NCBI RefSeq assembly: GCF_003049505.1
Contig: NZ_PYWN01000017.1
Location: 1 to 44,499, forward strand
Source of the DNA: Metasolibacillus meyeri
GTDB lineage: Bacteria > Bacillota > Bacilli > Bacillales_A > Planococcaceae
Length of the DNA stretch: 44,499 bases
Direction of reading: 5' to 3'
The notes under the pieces are model-generated. The model was not told where the DNA came from. It saw only the letters and a program-made list of their open reading frames with translations, and did no database searches. How positions within the stretch are numbered: the first letter of the stretch is position 1; each line of letters starts with the position of its first letter. Shown here piece by piece: positions 32,567-41,122 of the stretch. The position numbers were made by a program, and so were the translations under genes.

Positions 32567-34225
32567 ATGTCTAAAACAGGATGGGCTTTACTCTTAGTTG
32601 TTGTGCTTGGCATCTTGCTTTTTATCGCTATGATGATGATACAAAAACCTAAAAAATCCGAGCCAGAGCCAGTTCAAGAGGAGGAAACAGAAAGTTTGGA
32701 GTCAATCATGCAAAATATTGTTCGTTTAGCGGAAGCAGGAAAAGTACCAGATGTATCATTTACTGCGGGAGAAACAGAGCAGCAAGAGGTTCAACAACAA
32801 TGGGGAGAGTCTCAAAATGTAGCGGAAATAGGTAATGAAAAATATGAAGATTATATAGCGCAGGATGTGACAATTGGCTATCAAAATGAACTAGCATTTG
32901 ATATTCGTTCTTTTAAAGCGGATATACAGAGAATTCATTTAGCTGATATAAAAAGTAGTATGGGGGAGCCAACCGAAAGTCGTTATTATCAGGATGAAGC
33001 AACGAATCAAATCATTTTAGTTTATCAAGTAAATTCCACATATCAATTAAAATGGATAATACCAAAGCCAACAGAAACCGATTCAAACCCTAGCGTGCAC
33101 CATATTTCAGTTTATGCAGAAATAAAAGATGAAGTGGCAGATATGATAAATCAAATGACATTGGATGAGAAAATTGGTCAAATGCTGTTTGCAGGTGTTT
33201 CAGGTACAGCATTACAGCAAGAAACATCTAATTTAATCCATGATTTTAAGGTTGGCGGGATGATTCTTTATGCCAATAATCTTCAAACACCAGCCCAAGC
33301 GATAACTTTGATTAACGACTTAATGGCGGCAAATACGGACAATCGCCTTCCACTTTTCATCGGAACCGATCAGGAAGGTGGAAATGTAGTTAGATTACCG
33401 GGAGCATTGAAAAATTTCCCCACAAACAAACGAATTGGGGCAATCAATGAGCCACAATTTTCATATGAAATTGGCAGCTTATTAGGGGAACAGCTCAAGG
33501 CATTTGGCTTTAATCTCGATTTTGCTCCTGTACTAGATGTCAACAGCAATCCTAGAAATCCCGTTATTGGCGACCGTGCATTTTCCGATAAACCTCATAT
33601 CGTTAGTGAATTAGGAATTCAAACGATGAAGGGGCTGGAATCTCAGCAAGTGATTCCTGTTATTAAACATTTCCCAGGGCATGGCGATACATCAGTAGAT
33701 TCCCATTTAGCGTTGCCAAAAGTCATGAAAAGCTTAGAGGAATTGAATAAGTTAGAACTTATTCCATTTAAAGCAGCGATTGAAAATGGAGCAGACGTGG
33801 TGATGGTTGCACATATTTTATTGCCAAAGATTGATGAAACATATCCTTCATCAATGTCAAAGGAAATCATTACAGGCATTTTAAGAGAGCAACTTGGATT
33901 TGATGGTGTTGTGATGACAGATGATATGACGATGGGCGCCATTGCGAACCATTTTGAAATGGGGCAAGCAGCTGTCGATGCAGTGAAGGCAGGAAATGAC
34001 ATTGTATTAATCGCGCATGGTTTTTCCAATATAACATCTGCAATCGAAGCTGTGAAAGCAGCTGTCAATAATGGAGAAATTACAGAAGACCGCATTAATG
34101 AAAGTGTCCGCCGAATTATTGAGCTTAAACAAAAATATCAGCTTGAAAATAAGCTAGTACCAGCAGTTGATATGGATAAGCTGAATGCAAATATTGAAAA
34201 GGTATTAAATACTTATATGAAATAA
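32567..34225 (+). CDS. Membrane-anchored GH3 beta-N-acetylglucosaminidase (NagZ-like)
   Basis: The 552-residue protein would cleave N-acetylglucosamine from muropeptides outside the membrane. A single anchor helix lies at about 5-27, followed by an acidic linker rich in Glu. A 100-residue domain (about 85-180; KSSMGEPTESRYYQDE) resembles the DUF4309 type. The GH3 barrel begins near 188, with KHFPGHGDTSVDSH as the NagZ His/Asp general-acid loop and nucleophile Asp in VVMTDDMTMGAI. Start choice: ATG at 32567 has only GCAGG upstream. A strong AAGGAG at 32521-32526 points to codon ATT at 32534, which is not a usual start. The longer frame to 32420 runs through a Nudix gene remnant and is rejected. 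Confidence 0.88.
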   Translation: MSKTGWALLLVVVLGILLFIAMMMIQKPKKSEPEPVQEEETESLESIMQNIVRLAEAGKVPDVSFTAGETEQQEVQQQWGESQNVAEIGNEKYEDYIAQDVTIGYQNELAFDIRSFKADIQRIHLADIKSSMGEPTESRYYQDEATNQIILVYQVNSTYQLKWIIPKPTETDSNPSVHHISVYAEIKDEVADMINQMTLDEKIGQMLFAGVSGTALQQETSNLIHDFKVGGMILYANNLQTPAQAITLINDLMAANTDNRLPLFIGTDQEGGNVVRLPGALKNFPTNKRIGAINEPQFSYEIGSLLGEQLKAFGFNLDFAPVLDVNSNPRNPVIGDRAFSDKPHIVSELGIQTMKGLESQQVIPVIKHFPGHGDTSVDSHLALPKVMKSLEELNKLELIPFKAAIENGADVVMVAHILLPKIDETYPSSMSKEIITGILREQLGFDGVVMTDDMTMGAIANHFEMGQAAVDAVKAGNDIVLIAHGFSNITSAIEAVKAAVNNGEITEDRINESVRRIIELKQKYQLENKLVPAVDMDKLNANIEKVLNTYMK

Positions 34226-34245
34226 TGAATATAGTTATGAAAAAC

Positions 34246-34285
34246 GGCTGTTTGAAAGGGGGATACCTTTTCAAACAGCCTGTGT
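34246..34285 (+). terminator. Terminator after the glycosidase gene
   Basis: GGCTGTTTGAAAGG (34246-34259) pairs with CCTTTTCAAACAGCC (34266-34280), one base bulged, followed by TGTGTTTTT. Confidence 0.85.
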
Positions 34286-34316
34286 TTTTATGTTTAGTTA
34301 AGCAAAGTTGCTTGTT

Positions 34317-34784
34317 TTACGTGTGAAACATGCGCAATTTAATTTTCCCTGTCACTTTTTCGAAAAAGGTCTTTGTATCTTGATGTGTTAATCTTTCCAG
34401 TGTTTCATCAAGGCTTACAAACTCAATGTCGCTAATTTCATTGTCTTGTGGGCTTAAATCGTTGCGGTTTCCTGTATATTCAACAAGAAACATTGTTGTT
34501 TCTTGTTTGGTATAGCCTGTTTTTTGAGTAAAATCTTGTGAAAACGGAAAAGCAATTTTTTCATCTAATTGCTCTAGCACTTTATAGTGAAGAGAGCCTG
34601 TTTCCTCCGCAAGCTCTCTTAACAGAGCGGCTTCCAAATTTTTATCGCTTTGCTCAACGCCACCCTTTGGAAAATCCCATTCGCCTTGTATTTGTGTATC
34701 TTTGATTGTACTGATTTTAACTTTATGAACTAGCAATATTTCATTTTTATGAAATATGATGGCACCAACAGCATGTCTAATCAT
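34317..34784 (-). CDS. Nudix hydrolase
   Basis: The 155-residue cytoplasmic pyrophosphohydrolase contains GGVEQSDKNLEAALLRELAE followed by ETG, a Nudix box of normal spacing whose REL-EE core is intact. The first conserved Glu position appears to be Lys here, although D and E residues are adjacent. The start of the fold, MIRHAVGAIIFHKNEILLVHK, and the GEWDFPKGG strand are typical of diadenosine or nucleotide-sugar Nudix enzymes. ATG at 34784 has GAGG at 9 nt and overlaps the phosphatase gene by 8 nt, so the two are coupled. A partial relative lies as a remnant at 32375-32486. The substrate is unknown. Confidence 0.9.
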   Translation of the reverse strand: MIRHAVGAIIFHKNEILLVHKVKISTIKDTQIQGEWDFPKGGVEQSDKNLEAALLRELAEETGSLHYKVLEQLDEKIAFPFSQDFTQKTGYTKQETTMFLVEYTGNRNDLSPQDNEISDIEFVSLDETLERLTHQDTKTFFEKVTGKIKLRMFHT

Positions 34785-35403
34785 GAAGAAATTCCTCACT
34801 TCGATGGATGATATCACCCTCCATTGCGATATTTATATGGTCATTATCAATTTCAATAATGGATAAACTTGTATCATGTATAAAAGGAGGGGACCACAGT
34901 TGTTCAATAGAAAGCTTTTTGCAATGCATTAAGAAAGCTTTAATAAAGACAGTATGTGTAACGATTAATATATTTCCATCATTATGCTGTAAAAGTAGCT
35001 GATTTAAAAAATTTGTCACCCTTGTTTGGAGCTGCTCAAAGCTCTCTCCAGATACTGGTGCATATAAATGAGGCGTATGCCAAAACGCATGATATTCTTC
35101 TGGATGCTGTTGTTCTACTTCCTCATGTGTTTGACCTTCCCATTCACCTAAAAAGATTTCTCTTAAGTTTGACTCTTCAATAATAATTTGCTTGCGATTA
35201 CCTTTAATAAGAGAAGCGGTTTGTAATGCGCGGTTACTCGGGCTAGTGTAAATAGCATTAAACTCTATGTCTTTTAATCGTTTGCCTAAAGCAAGAGCAT
35301 TTTTGATTCCATTTTCCGTTAAATCAGAATCTTGCCAGCCTTGTAACCTTCCTTGCGTATTCCATATTGTTTCACCATGTCTAGTAATATAAAGCTTAAG
35401 CAA
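34777..35403 (-). CDS. Histidine phosphatase family protein
   Basis: The 208-residue cytoplasmic member of the phosphoglycerate-mutase-like superfamily has RHGETIWN with the phospho-accepting His near residue 9. It also has GRLQGWQDSDLTENG, the TSPSNRALQTASLI arginine, the acid/base Glu in LREIFLGEWEG, and the second His in VTHTVFIKAF. It fits broad-specificity phosphatases such as PhoE more than glycolytic mutases. The start is TTG at 35403, with AAGGAG about 10 nt upstream inside the end of the methyltransferase gene (5-nt gap). With the Nudix gene it forms a small hydrolase pair. Confidence 0.9.
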   Translation of the reverse strand: MLKLYITRHGETIWNTQGRLQGWQDSDLTENGIKNALALGKRLKDIEFNAIYTSPSNRALQTASLIKGNRKQIIIEESNLREIFLGEWEGQTHEEVEQQHPEEYHAFWHTPHLYAPVSGESFEQLQTRVTNFLNQLLLQHNDGNILIVTHTVFIKAFLMHCKKLSIEQLWSPPFIHDTSLSIIEIDNDHINIAMEGDIIHRSEEFLHD

Positions 35404-35408
35404 ATCAT

Positions 35409-36167
35409 TCAGCTCCTTGTTAATACATAGACAACAGCATCGCTATCTTGCTCTGCAAAAGGTGTTTTATTATAATCAATGAAGGAGCTTTCAATTTGTA
35501 ATCCAGCTTTAGCTGCGAATGCTTCAAATTCATTAGGTTGATAGTATTTCACATAGAAATCTTCATTTTCACTTTTCGTTTTAATCCCATTTTCAAATAA
35601 ATCATACGTCATTTTAGAATGGGTAACACCGTTTATAGGATTATAGGATGTTGAGCCAGTTAATTGGATTTCAATGCTTTGCTGTTGGACAGTTCTTGGT
35701 GTATCTACAGCCTCAGTTGGCTGTCCGTTCCGATATTCAATATTAGTGAAAACGGTAAGTGCGATTTTTCCGTTTGGCTGTAGCCAATTTTTCAAGTATG
35801 TTAAATATAATAATATTTGTTCATGATCAGTAATTAACGAAAAAGAGCCTGCTGCAATAAAAATGAAATCATACAATTTGTTTGGATGGAATGTTGAAAA
35901 TTCGCATCTTTGTAAAATACCATTATAATGGTTACCTTCTAATTTTTCTTGAAATCTCGTAATCATTTCTTCGGATATATCAAAGCCATCGATATCATAT
36001 CCATTTTGAATGAACTCTAACATAAATCGTCCAGAACCACACATCGGTTCTAAAATGGACATATCCTTATTGACATAAGACATATAAAAATTCAATTCAT
36101 CTGTTGGAGCAGTGGGTTTACTAAGATCGTAAAATAAAGAACATAGGCTACCGTAGTAAGTATTCAT
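35409..36167 (-). CDS. Class I SAM-dependent methyltransferase
   Basis: The 252-residue protein carries motif I ILEPMCGSGRFMLEF, an acidic residue at the end of strand 2 (DGFDISEEM), and a motif-III-like FIFIAAGSFSLITD region. The C-terminal strand insert resembles small-molecule methyltransferases. ATG at 36167 has AGGAGG at 7 nt; an ATG two codons earlier is only 1 nt from it. It begins a likely three-gene leftward unit with the phosphatase and Nudix genes. The acceptor substrate is not identifiable. Confidence 0.86.
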   Translation of the reverse strand: MNTYYGSLCSLFYDLSKPTAPTDELNFYMSYVNKDMSILEPMCGSGRFMLEFIQNGYDIDGFDISEEMITRFQEKLEGNHYNGILQRCEFSTFHPNKLYDFIFIAAGSFSLITDHEQILLYLTYLKNWLQPNGKIALTVFTNIEYRNGQPTEAVDTPRTVQQQSIEIQLTGSTSYNPINGVTHSKMTYDLFENGIKTKSENEDFYVKYYQPNEFEAFAAKAGLQIESSFIDYNKTPFAEQDSDAVVYVLTRS

Positions 36168-36180
36168 ATTCATTCCTCCT

Positions 36181-36211
36181 TATTACGGTAATTATACCAT
36201 ATTTCGTAATA
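36181..36211 (-). promoter_or_regulatory. Promoter with inverted repeat, methyltransferase unit
   Basis: On the minus strand TATAAT (36196-36191) forms a -10 box. TATTACG and CGTAATA (36181-36187 and 36205-36211) form a 7-bp inverted repeat on either side of it, a possible operator. The -35 region is weak. Confidence 0.4.
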
Positions 36212-36230
36212 TTGAATATGCAAATTTATT

Positions 36231-37106
36231 TTATCGATGTTTTCGTTTGAAAATTGAAATCGCCAATACAGCTAGTATGACAATCGTGCATAAAATAAAA
36301 ATATAGCTTGTAGCATGGCTTAGCATATTTCCATGTAGCTTATATGTGATGCCATAAATTAATTTATATTGTTCAATAGCTTCAGTAGGTGCATCTGCAA
36401 ATACTTGGGAGAGCGAGTTTTCCATAAACGCATTGCGCAGCAGTAGCGTTGTATGGCTAACAGGGAAGTACATGACGATATTTTGTGCGAAGCTCGGAAG
36501 TACACCGACAGGCACATAAACACCGCATAAAAAGCCAAGCAATGTACCGACGATAGTGCTTAATGTGGCAAAGGAATTTTGTGTGTTAGCTAATAGTATA
36601 AAGAAAACATTCATAATGCTCGCTAACAATACGGATAAAGTTAATAACCCAATAACTTTTAGCGAAGAGGAAAAGCTTAATAAAGTACCACCTGTTATAA
36701 CAATAAATATTTCACAGATGATAAAAGCAATGAAGGTGAAGATAAAGCCTATGATAACGGCATTCAGTACATAACTCATTTGAATTGTGGCACGTGAAAT
36801 GGGCGCTGTTAAAAAATCAGCCGTTGCTTTGGATTCCATATCTTTTATAGCGATGCCAAATGCCGCAAGTGTTGTAGAAACGGCAATCATTGATAATAGC
36901 CCTGCTACGAACCATTCGTTCACCATTGTAATTAGTTCGGGCGTAGCCTCTGTTGTTTGTTTAAGTGAGTCAATTTGCATCTTCTGCAAAAATAATGCAT
37001 AAAGCCCAATAACGATAATGACGGATAGTAAGGAAAAGAACACAGCTGTTTTATCACGTCTAAACACTTTATTATTGCGCCCTATTAAGCTGAATAATGC
37101 TTCCAT
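36231..37106 (-). CDS. ABC-2 type transporter permease
   Basis: The 291-residue membrane subunit has six predicted membrane helices (first near 22-42, last near 262-282). An ABC-2 core region around GTLLGFLCGVYVPVGVLPSFAQNIVMYFPVSHTT holds the family's P-x-x-x-G turn and amphipathic helix. It partners the ATPase encoded 4 nt upstream. ATG at 37106 has GGAGG at 9 nt; a longer frame to 37148 overlaps the ATPase gene and lacks a site. Together with the LytTR and DUF3021 genes it forms a regulated export system of unknown cargo, perhaps a peptide or drug. Confidence 0.9.
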   Translation of the reverse strand: MEALFSLIGRNNKVFRRDKTAVFFSLLSVIIVIGLYALFLQKMQIDSLKQTTEATPELITMVNEWFVAGLLSMIAVSTTLAAFGIAIKDMESKATADFLTAPISRATIQMSYVLNAVIIGFIFTFIAFIICEIFIVITGGTLLSFSSSLKVIGLLTLSVLLASIMNVFFILLANTQNSFATLSTIVGTLLGFLCGVYVPVGVLPSFAQNIVMYFPVSHTTLLLRNAFMENSLSQVFADAPTEAIEQYKLIYGITYKLHGNMLSHATSYIFILCTIVILAVLAISIFKRKHR

Positions 37107-37110
37107 ATGA

Positions 37111-38025
37111 TTACACCTCCTGCTCCATAATATGAATAAATACATCATCCATTGTCCCCTTTATTACTTCAAAGGAAGCAATGAGTGGTTCAATCTGCTT
37201 TAATAAGGCTAATGCATGTAATGTGGACTGTACGCGAATTGTAAAGATATTTTGCTTTTCTGTATAGTTAATATTATTTTCTTGAAGCCAATTTGCCCCC
37301 TCGGTAAAATCATAAAAAACGAGTGCTAGTTGATCATAGGCATATTGTGTTTTCAACGCATCAGGTGTACCTTCAGCAACAATTTCACCTTGCTTTAGTA
37401 CAATAACTTTATCGGCCATTGCAGCCTCTTCCATATAATGAGTCGTCAAAAATACAGTCATATTTGTTTCTTCTTGTAACTGTTTAATGGTTTGCCAGAC
37501 AAATTGACGCGTTTGTGGATCAAGCCCTGTAGTTGGCTCATCTAAAAATAATAGGGTAGGGCGGTGAATAAGTGCTTTTGCAATATCTGCCCGCCTTTTT
37601 TGCCCACCAGATAATGTGCCATACTTTTGTTTTTCAATATCGTTTAAATTTAAATAGGAGGATACAAATTGATAGTTATCTATTAGCTCCTGCTTTGATA
37701 AATTATACATCTTACCGCGATGGATAATGTTTTCATATACGGTCAAATGTTCATCCAGTAAGCTTTGTTGAAAGACAACACCGATTGATTTACGAATTTC
37801 AGCATTGTCATGACTGCTATCAAGCATGTAGCTATTCATATTTATAGTGCCGCTAGATTTTTTTAATAAAGTACATAAAATTTCTATTGTTGTTGACTTG
37901 CCCGCTCCATTCGCACCGAGAAAAGCGAAAAGAGTACCTTGTTCTACAGAAAATGAAATACCTTTAATTGCCTCATGCTGTCCATAGCTTTTACGTAAAT
38001 TTTCTACTTGAATAATCGACTTCAC
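37111..38025 (-). CDS. ABC transporter ATP-binding protein
   Basis: The 304-residue cytoplasmic ATPase has Walker A GANGAGKST, Q-loop VVFQQS, signature LSGGQKRRADIAKAL, Walker B LLFLDEPTTGLD and the H-loop TTHYMEE. A C-terminal extension of about 80 residues ends GTMDDVFIHIME, the pattern of DrrA/NodI-type exporters of drugs or polyketides. It directly follows the DUF3021 gene and precedes its permease. Confidence 0.93.
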   Translation of the reverse strand: MKSIIQVENLRKSYGQHEAIKGISFSVEQGTLFAFLGANGAGKSTTIEILCTLLKKSSGTINMNSYMLDSSHDNAEIRKSIGVVFQQSLLDEHLTVYENIIHRGKMYNLSKQELIDNYQFVSSYLNLNDIEKQKYGTLSGGQKRRADIAKALIHRPTLLFLDEPTTGLDPQTRQFVWQTIKQLQEETNMTVFLTTHYMEEAAMADKVIVLKQGEIVAEGTPDALKTQYAYDQLALVFYDFTEGANWLQENNINYTEKQNIFTIRVQSTLHALALLKQIEPLIASFEVIKGTMDDVFIHIMEQEV

Positions 38026-38027
38026 GT

Positions 38028-38438
38028 TTACTGCTCCTTCCTTTTTTGAATGGCTGTATTAATTTGCTCAACATCCCTTTTCTGTAGTAAATACATCATG
38101 CTCCAAACAATGACATAAATAATTGCCTCAGATATGAGTACATTACCGACACCAAAATGTTTGAACCATTGACCGAAGTAACCAGCAATTAATACAAAGG
38201 AGGTTACACCCATTAAATGAAGGGCGAGTTGTAATAGAAATGATAGACGCTCCAATTCAAATAGAAGAGATAAAAGGCCAATGGCAGTACCTAGAATAGT
38301 AGCAATTAATATTTGGTTAAGCAGCTCCTCACCTGATATAAGGACATTTGCTTTAGGAAGTATGCTAATTGTTACTAAAATATAAGAGCTACTGAGTGCA
38401 ATGAGTATACCAATAATAATCATGCGCAAAATTTTCAT
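38028..38438 (-). CDS. DUF3021 family membrane protein
   Basis: The 136-residue protein has four membrane helices (about 4-24, 36-56, 68-88 and 98-116) and a short basic cytoplasmic tail. DUF3021 proteins are commonly encoded right after LytTR regulators. In related streptococcal pairs the membrane partner inhibits the LytTR protein, so this one probably restrains the upstream regulator until a membrane signal arrives (inference). ATG at 38438 has AAAGG about 9 nt before it and follows the LytTR stop by 4 nt. An upstream in-frame start at 38462 would overlap the regulator gene. Confidence 0.85.
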   Translation of the reverse strand: MKILRMIIIGILIALSSSYILVTISILPKANVLISGEELLNQILIATILGTAIGLLSLLFELERLSFLLQLALHLMGVTSFVLIAGYFGQWFKHFGVGNVLISEAIIYVIVWSMMYLLQKRDVEQINTAIQKRKEQ

Positions 38439-38442
38439 CGTA

Positions 38443-38898
38443 TCAATCCTTTCCAATTCCAAGGTGGCGCTTTAAATCTTTTAAATATTTTCGACTGACA
38501 GGAATATTCGTATCGTTTTCTAACAACAATTGTGTAGTGCCGATTTTACCCATTTGAATGGAAGAAATTTTGTGAATATTGACAAGCGTTGATTTATTTA
38601 CTCTGACAAAATCCTTTGCTAATTGTGCTTCAAGTTCGTACAGCTTTCTTTTGGACTCATATTCTTGCTCATCTGTTTGTAAATAAATTTTGGTACCTTC
38701 TGCGTAAATAGAAAAAATATCATTAATTTTGAGCAGATAAATTTCTTGCTGCAAATAACCATCTAATACGTTCATTTGCATGGTCTGCGAAGCTTGTAAT
38801 TGCTTCATCAATTGCTCGATTTGCTCGTTATACACTTTTGCATGTATATGAATCTCTGTTTCTTCTAAGGCACTATTAATGGTTAAGTGAATTTTCAA
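38443..38898 (-). CDS. LytTR-domain transcription regulator without receiver
   Basis: The 151-residue protein starts with about 45 residues of strand/helix character. The LytTR DNA-binding domain follows at about 48-148 (IYLLKINDIFSIYAEG, DFVRVNKSTLVNIHKISSI and VSRKYLKDLKRHLG are family hallmarks). There is no receiver domain, so activity is likely set by the DUF3021 membrane protein rather than by phosphorylation. It is first in a four-gene leftward operon with DUF3021, ABC ATPase and ABC permease, and probably activates that operon. GGAGG is upstream of the ATG. I could not fix a LytTR site in the 248-bp upstream gap. Confidence 0.92.
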   Translation of the reverse strand: MKIHLTINSALEETEIHIHAKVYNEQIEQLMKQLQASQTMQMNVLDGYLQQEIYLLKINDIFSIYAEGTKIYLQTDEQEYESKRKLYELEAQLAKDFVRVNKSTLVNIHKISSIQMGKIGTTQLLLENDTNIPVSRKYLKDLKRHLGIGKD

Positions 38899-39096
38899 GC
38901 GGAGGCCTCCTTAGCACGTTCTATCGAATTCGCTAGTAATACTGTAGCATAGAAAAATTTGGTCATGCACAATTTTTAAACAAGAGGTCGAATTTTCAAT
39001 ATGAGGAGTAGATTATATGGAGTAAGATGCATGGATAAGCAGTGAGATAAGTAAAATTGTAAAATACGAAAAAAGCGTTAATATTTCTAAAATGAT

Positions 39097-39134
39097 AAAA
39101 CGCCAACCTTTTCTGCTGAAGAATGTTGACGTTT
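39097..39134 (-). terminator. Terminator of the methyltransferase gene at 39147
   Basis: AAAACGCCAAC and GTTGACGTTTT pair with one mismatch. On the minus strand the stem ends in TTTT followed by more T residues. The rest of the gap 38899-39096 shows no gene. Confidence 0.6.
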
Positions 39135-39146
39135 TAACGTAATCGC

Positions 39147-39749
39147 TTATTTTTTGCCATCTAATATAAACATAGAAGCATCCTGTGCCATAAATATTTT
39201 TTCACCATGATAAAAGGTTTTCGATTGAATCTGTTGATAGCCGATTTTCGCTAAAAGCGCAGCTAGCTCTTTTTGCTCGAAGCCGTTGTGTACCATATCG
39301 GATATGACCTTTTCGTTTTTATCAAAATCGACGATAAGTAAATGTCCGCCTTCATTTAATAGTTCATATAGTTTGGATAGGGCGAATTCCGTATTGTCAA
39401 TATGCAGCAATACTTGTGCCATAAAAATATAATCAGCACGTAAATTGTTTGTGCTTTCCTTTTCGATATTTACACATTGTGTAGAGGCATTTGTAATATT
39501 AAATGTTTCAATTTTTTGCTGTATTTCGTCCACCATATTTTGTGACGCATCTAAAAAAAGCACAGATTGAAAATCATCGAGTAAGTGCATCCCGACAAGT
39601 CCTGTACCACAGCCAAAATCAATAGCCGTTTTATTCGTTGCATCAACTAAACGCTCACGAATAGCATTTGCTGCGACTTGAGCAATGGTTATTCTTTCAT
39701 TTGTATCATAGCTATCCGCCATCATTTCAAAAATATCGATATTTCCCAT
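39147..39749 (-). CDS. Class I SAM-dependent methyltransferase
   Basis: The 200-residue cytoplasmic enzyme has motif I AIDFGCGTGLVGMHLL, an acidic residue closing strand 2 (VLFLDASQNMVDEI), motif post-I ADYIFMAQVLLHIDN, and GGHLLIVDFDKNE as motif III. It is of the UbiE/BioC-like small-molecule type; the acceptor is unknown. It is divergent from the Bcr-type exporter gene, with a 103-bp shared upstream region. AGGAGCC precedes the ATG. Confidence 0.87.
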   Translation of the reverse strand: MGNIDIFEMMADSYDTNERITIAQVAANAIRERLVDATNKTAIDFGCGTGLVGMHLLDDFQSVLFLDASQNMVDEIQQKIETFNITNASTQCVNIEKESTNNLRADYIFMAQVLLHIDNTEFALSKLYELLNEGGHLLIVDFDKNEKVISDMVHNGFEQKELAALLAKIGYQQIQSKTFYHGEKIFMAQDASMFILDGKK

Positions 39750-39852
39750 TAGATAGGCTCCTTTACTGTAAAAATTATGTTATTGTAGTCAAGAGAGTTT
39801 GGTGTTACTAGTATAATTCAAATGCTCTCTGAATGGGAAAGGATTGAATCAA

Positions 39853-41043
39853 TTGCATACAAAGTCAGAAAAAATACATAGTAAGAAATTATGGTTTGTT
39901 TTAATTTTAGGGTCGCTTACAGCATTTGGTCCGTTATCGATGGATATGTATTTGCCCGCATTGCCGCTTGTCGCAAAAGATTTAGAAACGACAGCATCGC
40001 TTGTGCAAATGAGTATTACATCTTGCTTATTAGGGCTCGCATTTGGACAGCTAATTTTCGGTCCATTAAGCGATATTCATGGTCGACGTCGCCCGTTGTT
40101 ATTTACACTACTTGTTTATGCAGTAGCGTCTTTATTATGTGCATTTAGCACATCCATTTGGATGTTTATTGCGCTTCGCTTTGTGCAAGGCTTTGCTGGG
40201 GCTGCGGGAATTGTTATTGCAAGGGCATCTGCAAGGGATATGTATTCAGGTAAAGAGCTGACAAAATTTGTAGCACTGCTGTCATTAGTGAACGGGGCAG
40301 CACCTATATTAGCGCCTATTTTCGGTGGTGCTGTACTGCGCTTTGTGACATGGCCCGCCGTGTTTGTGATTTTAAGCTTAATCGGTGTTGTGATGTTTTT
40401 AGCAGTTGCTTTGACATTGACAGAAACATTACCTAAAGAGAGCAGGGCAGAGGGCGGTATGCTTGCTACGGTGAAAACATTCCACCTGCTTTTGAAAGAC
40501 CGCGTTTTCATGGGAATTGCGCTGTCACAGGCATTTGTTTCGATGAGTATGTTTGCCTATATCGCAGGCTCTCCATTTGTCTTGCAAAACATTTACGGTG
40601 CAACACCACAGCAATTTTCATTTATCTTTGCTGCAAATGGCGTTGGCATTATTATTGCAGCACAAGTAACGGGGAAACTAGCAAGTAGCATGGAAGAAAA
40701 GAAATTGCTACTCTATGGTACGATGATGTCATTTAGTGGAGCATTATTATTCTTGTTAGCAGTTTTGTTACAAGGCCCCCTTTGGTTAGTATTGTTTGCT
40801 TTATTTTTCGTCGTTTCGAGTGTTGGTATTGTAGGGACAACCGCGTTTTCATTGGCGATGGAAAGACAAGGAAGAGCGGCAGGAAGTGCATCTGCCTTTT
40901 TAGGTATTTTACCATTTGGCGGCGGTGCGCTCGTTTCACCATTAGTTGGTATTGGCGGAGATTTTACAGCCATTCCGATGGGGATTACCATTTTTGTATG
41001 TAGCTCACTGGCGATTATTATTTATAGTTTGATTAAAAGCTGA
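39853..41043 (+). CDS. Bcr/CflA family drug:proton antiporter (MFS)
   Basis: The 396-residue inner-membrane exporter has 12 helices. The DHA1 signature of Bcr/CflA is clear: DMYLPALPLVAKDL in helix 1, GLAFGQLIFGPLSDIHGRRRPLL for helix 2 and loop 2-3, and RFVQGFAGAAGIVIARASARDM in helix 4. Such proteins export bicyclomycin, chloramphenicol or sulfonamides in other bacteria. Start: TTG at 39853 is 10 nt after AAAGG, while TTG at 39844 is only 1 nt from it. TATAAT at 39812-39817 is a likely -10 box. The terminator stem includes the stop codon. Confidence 0.92.
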   Translation: MHTKSEKIHSKKLWFVLILGSLTAFGPLSMDMYLPALPLVAKDLETTASLVQMSITSCLLGLAFGQLIFGPLSDIHGRRRPLLFTLLVYAVASLLCAFSTSIWMFIALRFVQGFAGAAGIVIARASARDMYSGKELTKFVALLSLVNGAAPILAPIFGGAVLRFVTWPAVFVILSLIGVVMFLAVALTLTETLPKESRAEGGMLATVKTFHLLLKDRVFMGIALSQAFVSMSMFAYIAGSPFVLQNIYGATPQQFSFIFAANGVGIIIAAQVTGKLASSMEEKKLLLYGTMMSFSGALLFLLAVLLQGPLWLVLFALFFVVSSVGIVGTTAFSLAMERQGRAAGSASAFLGILPFGGGALVSPLVGIGGDFTAIPMGITIFVCSSLAIIIYSLIKS

Positions 41044-41062
41044 AGAGCGTCCTTCAGCTTTT
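41035..41062. terminator. Terminator after the Bcr-type gene
   Basis: AAAAGCTGAAG (41035-41045) pairs with CTTCAGCTTTT (41052-41062). The TGA stop codon at 41041 is inside the left arm. A and T ends permit use in both directions. Confidence 0.85.
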
Positions 41063-41122
41063 AAATTCTTGGAAAGAGGCTTACTTGTTTTGAAATCAGC
41101 TAGCTCTTTTTCAACATATATT

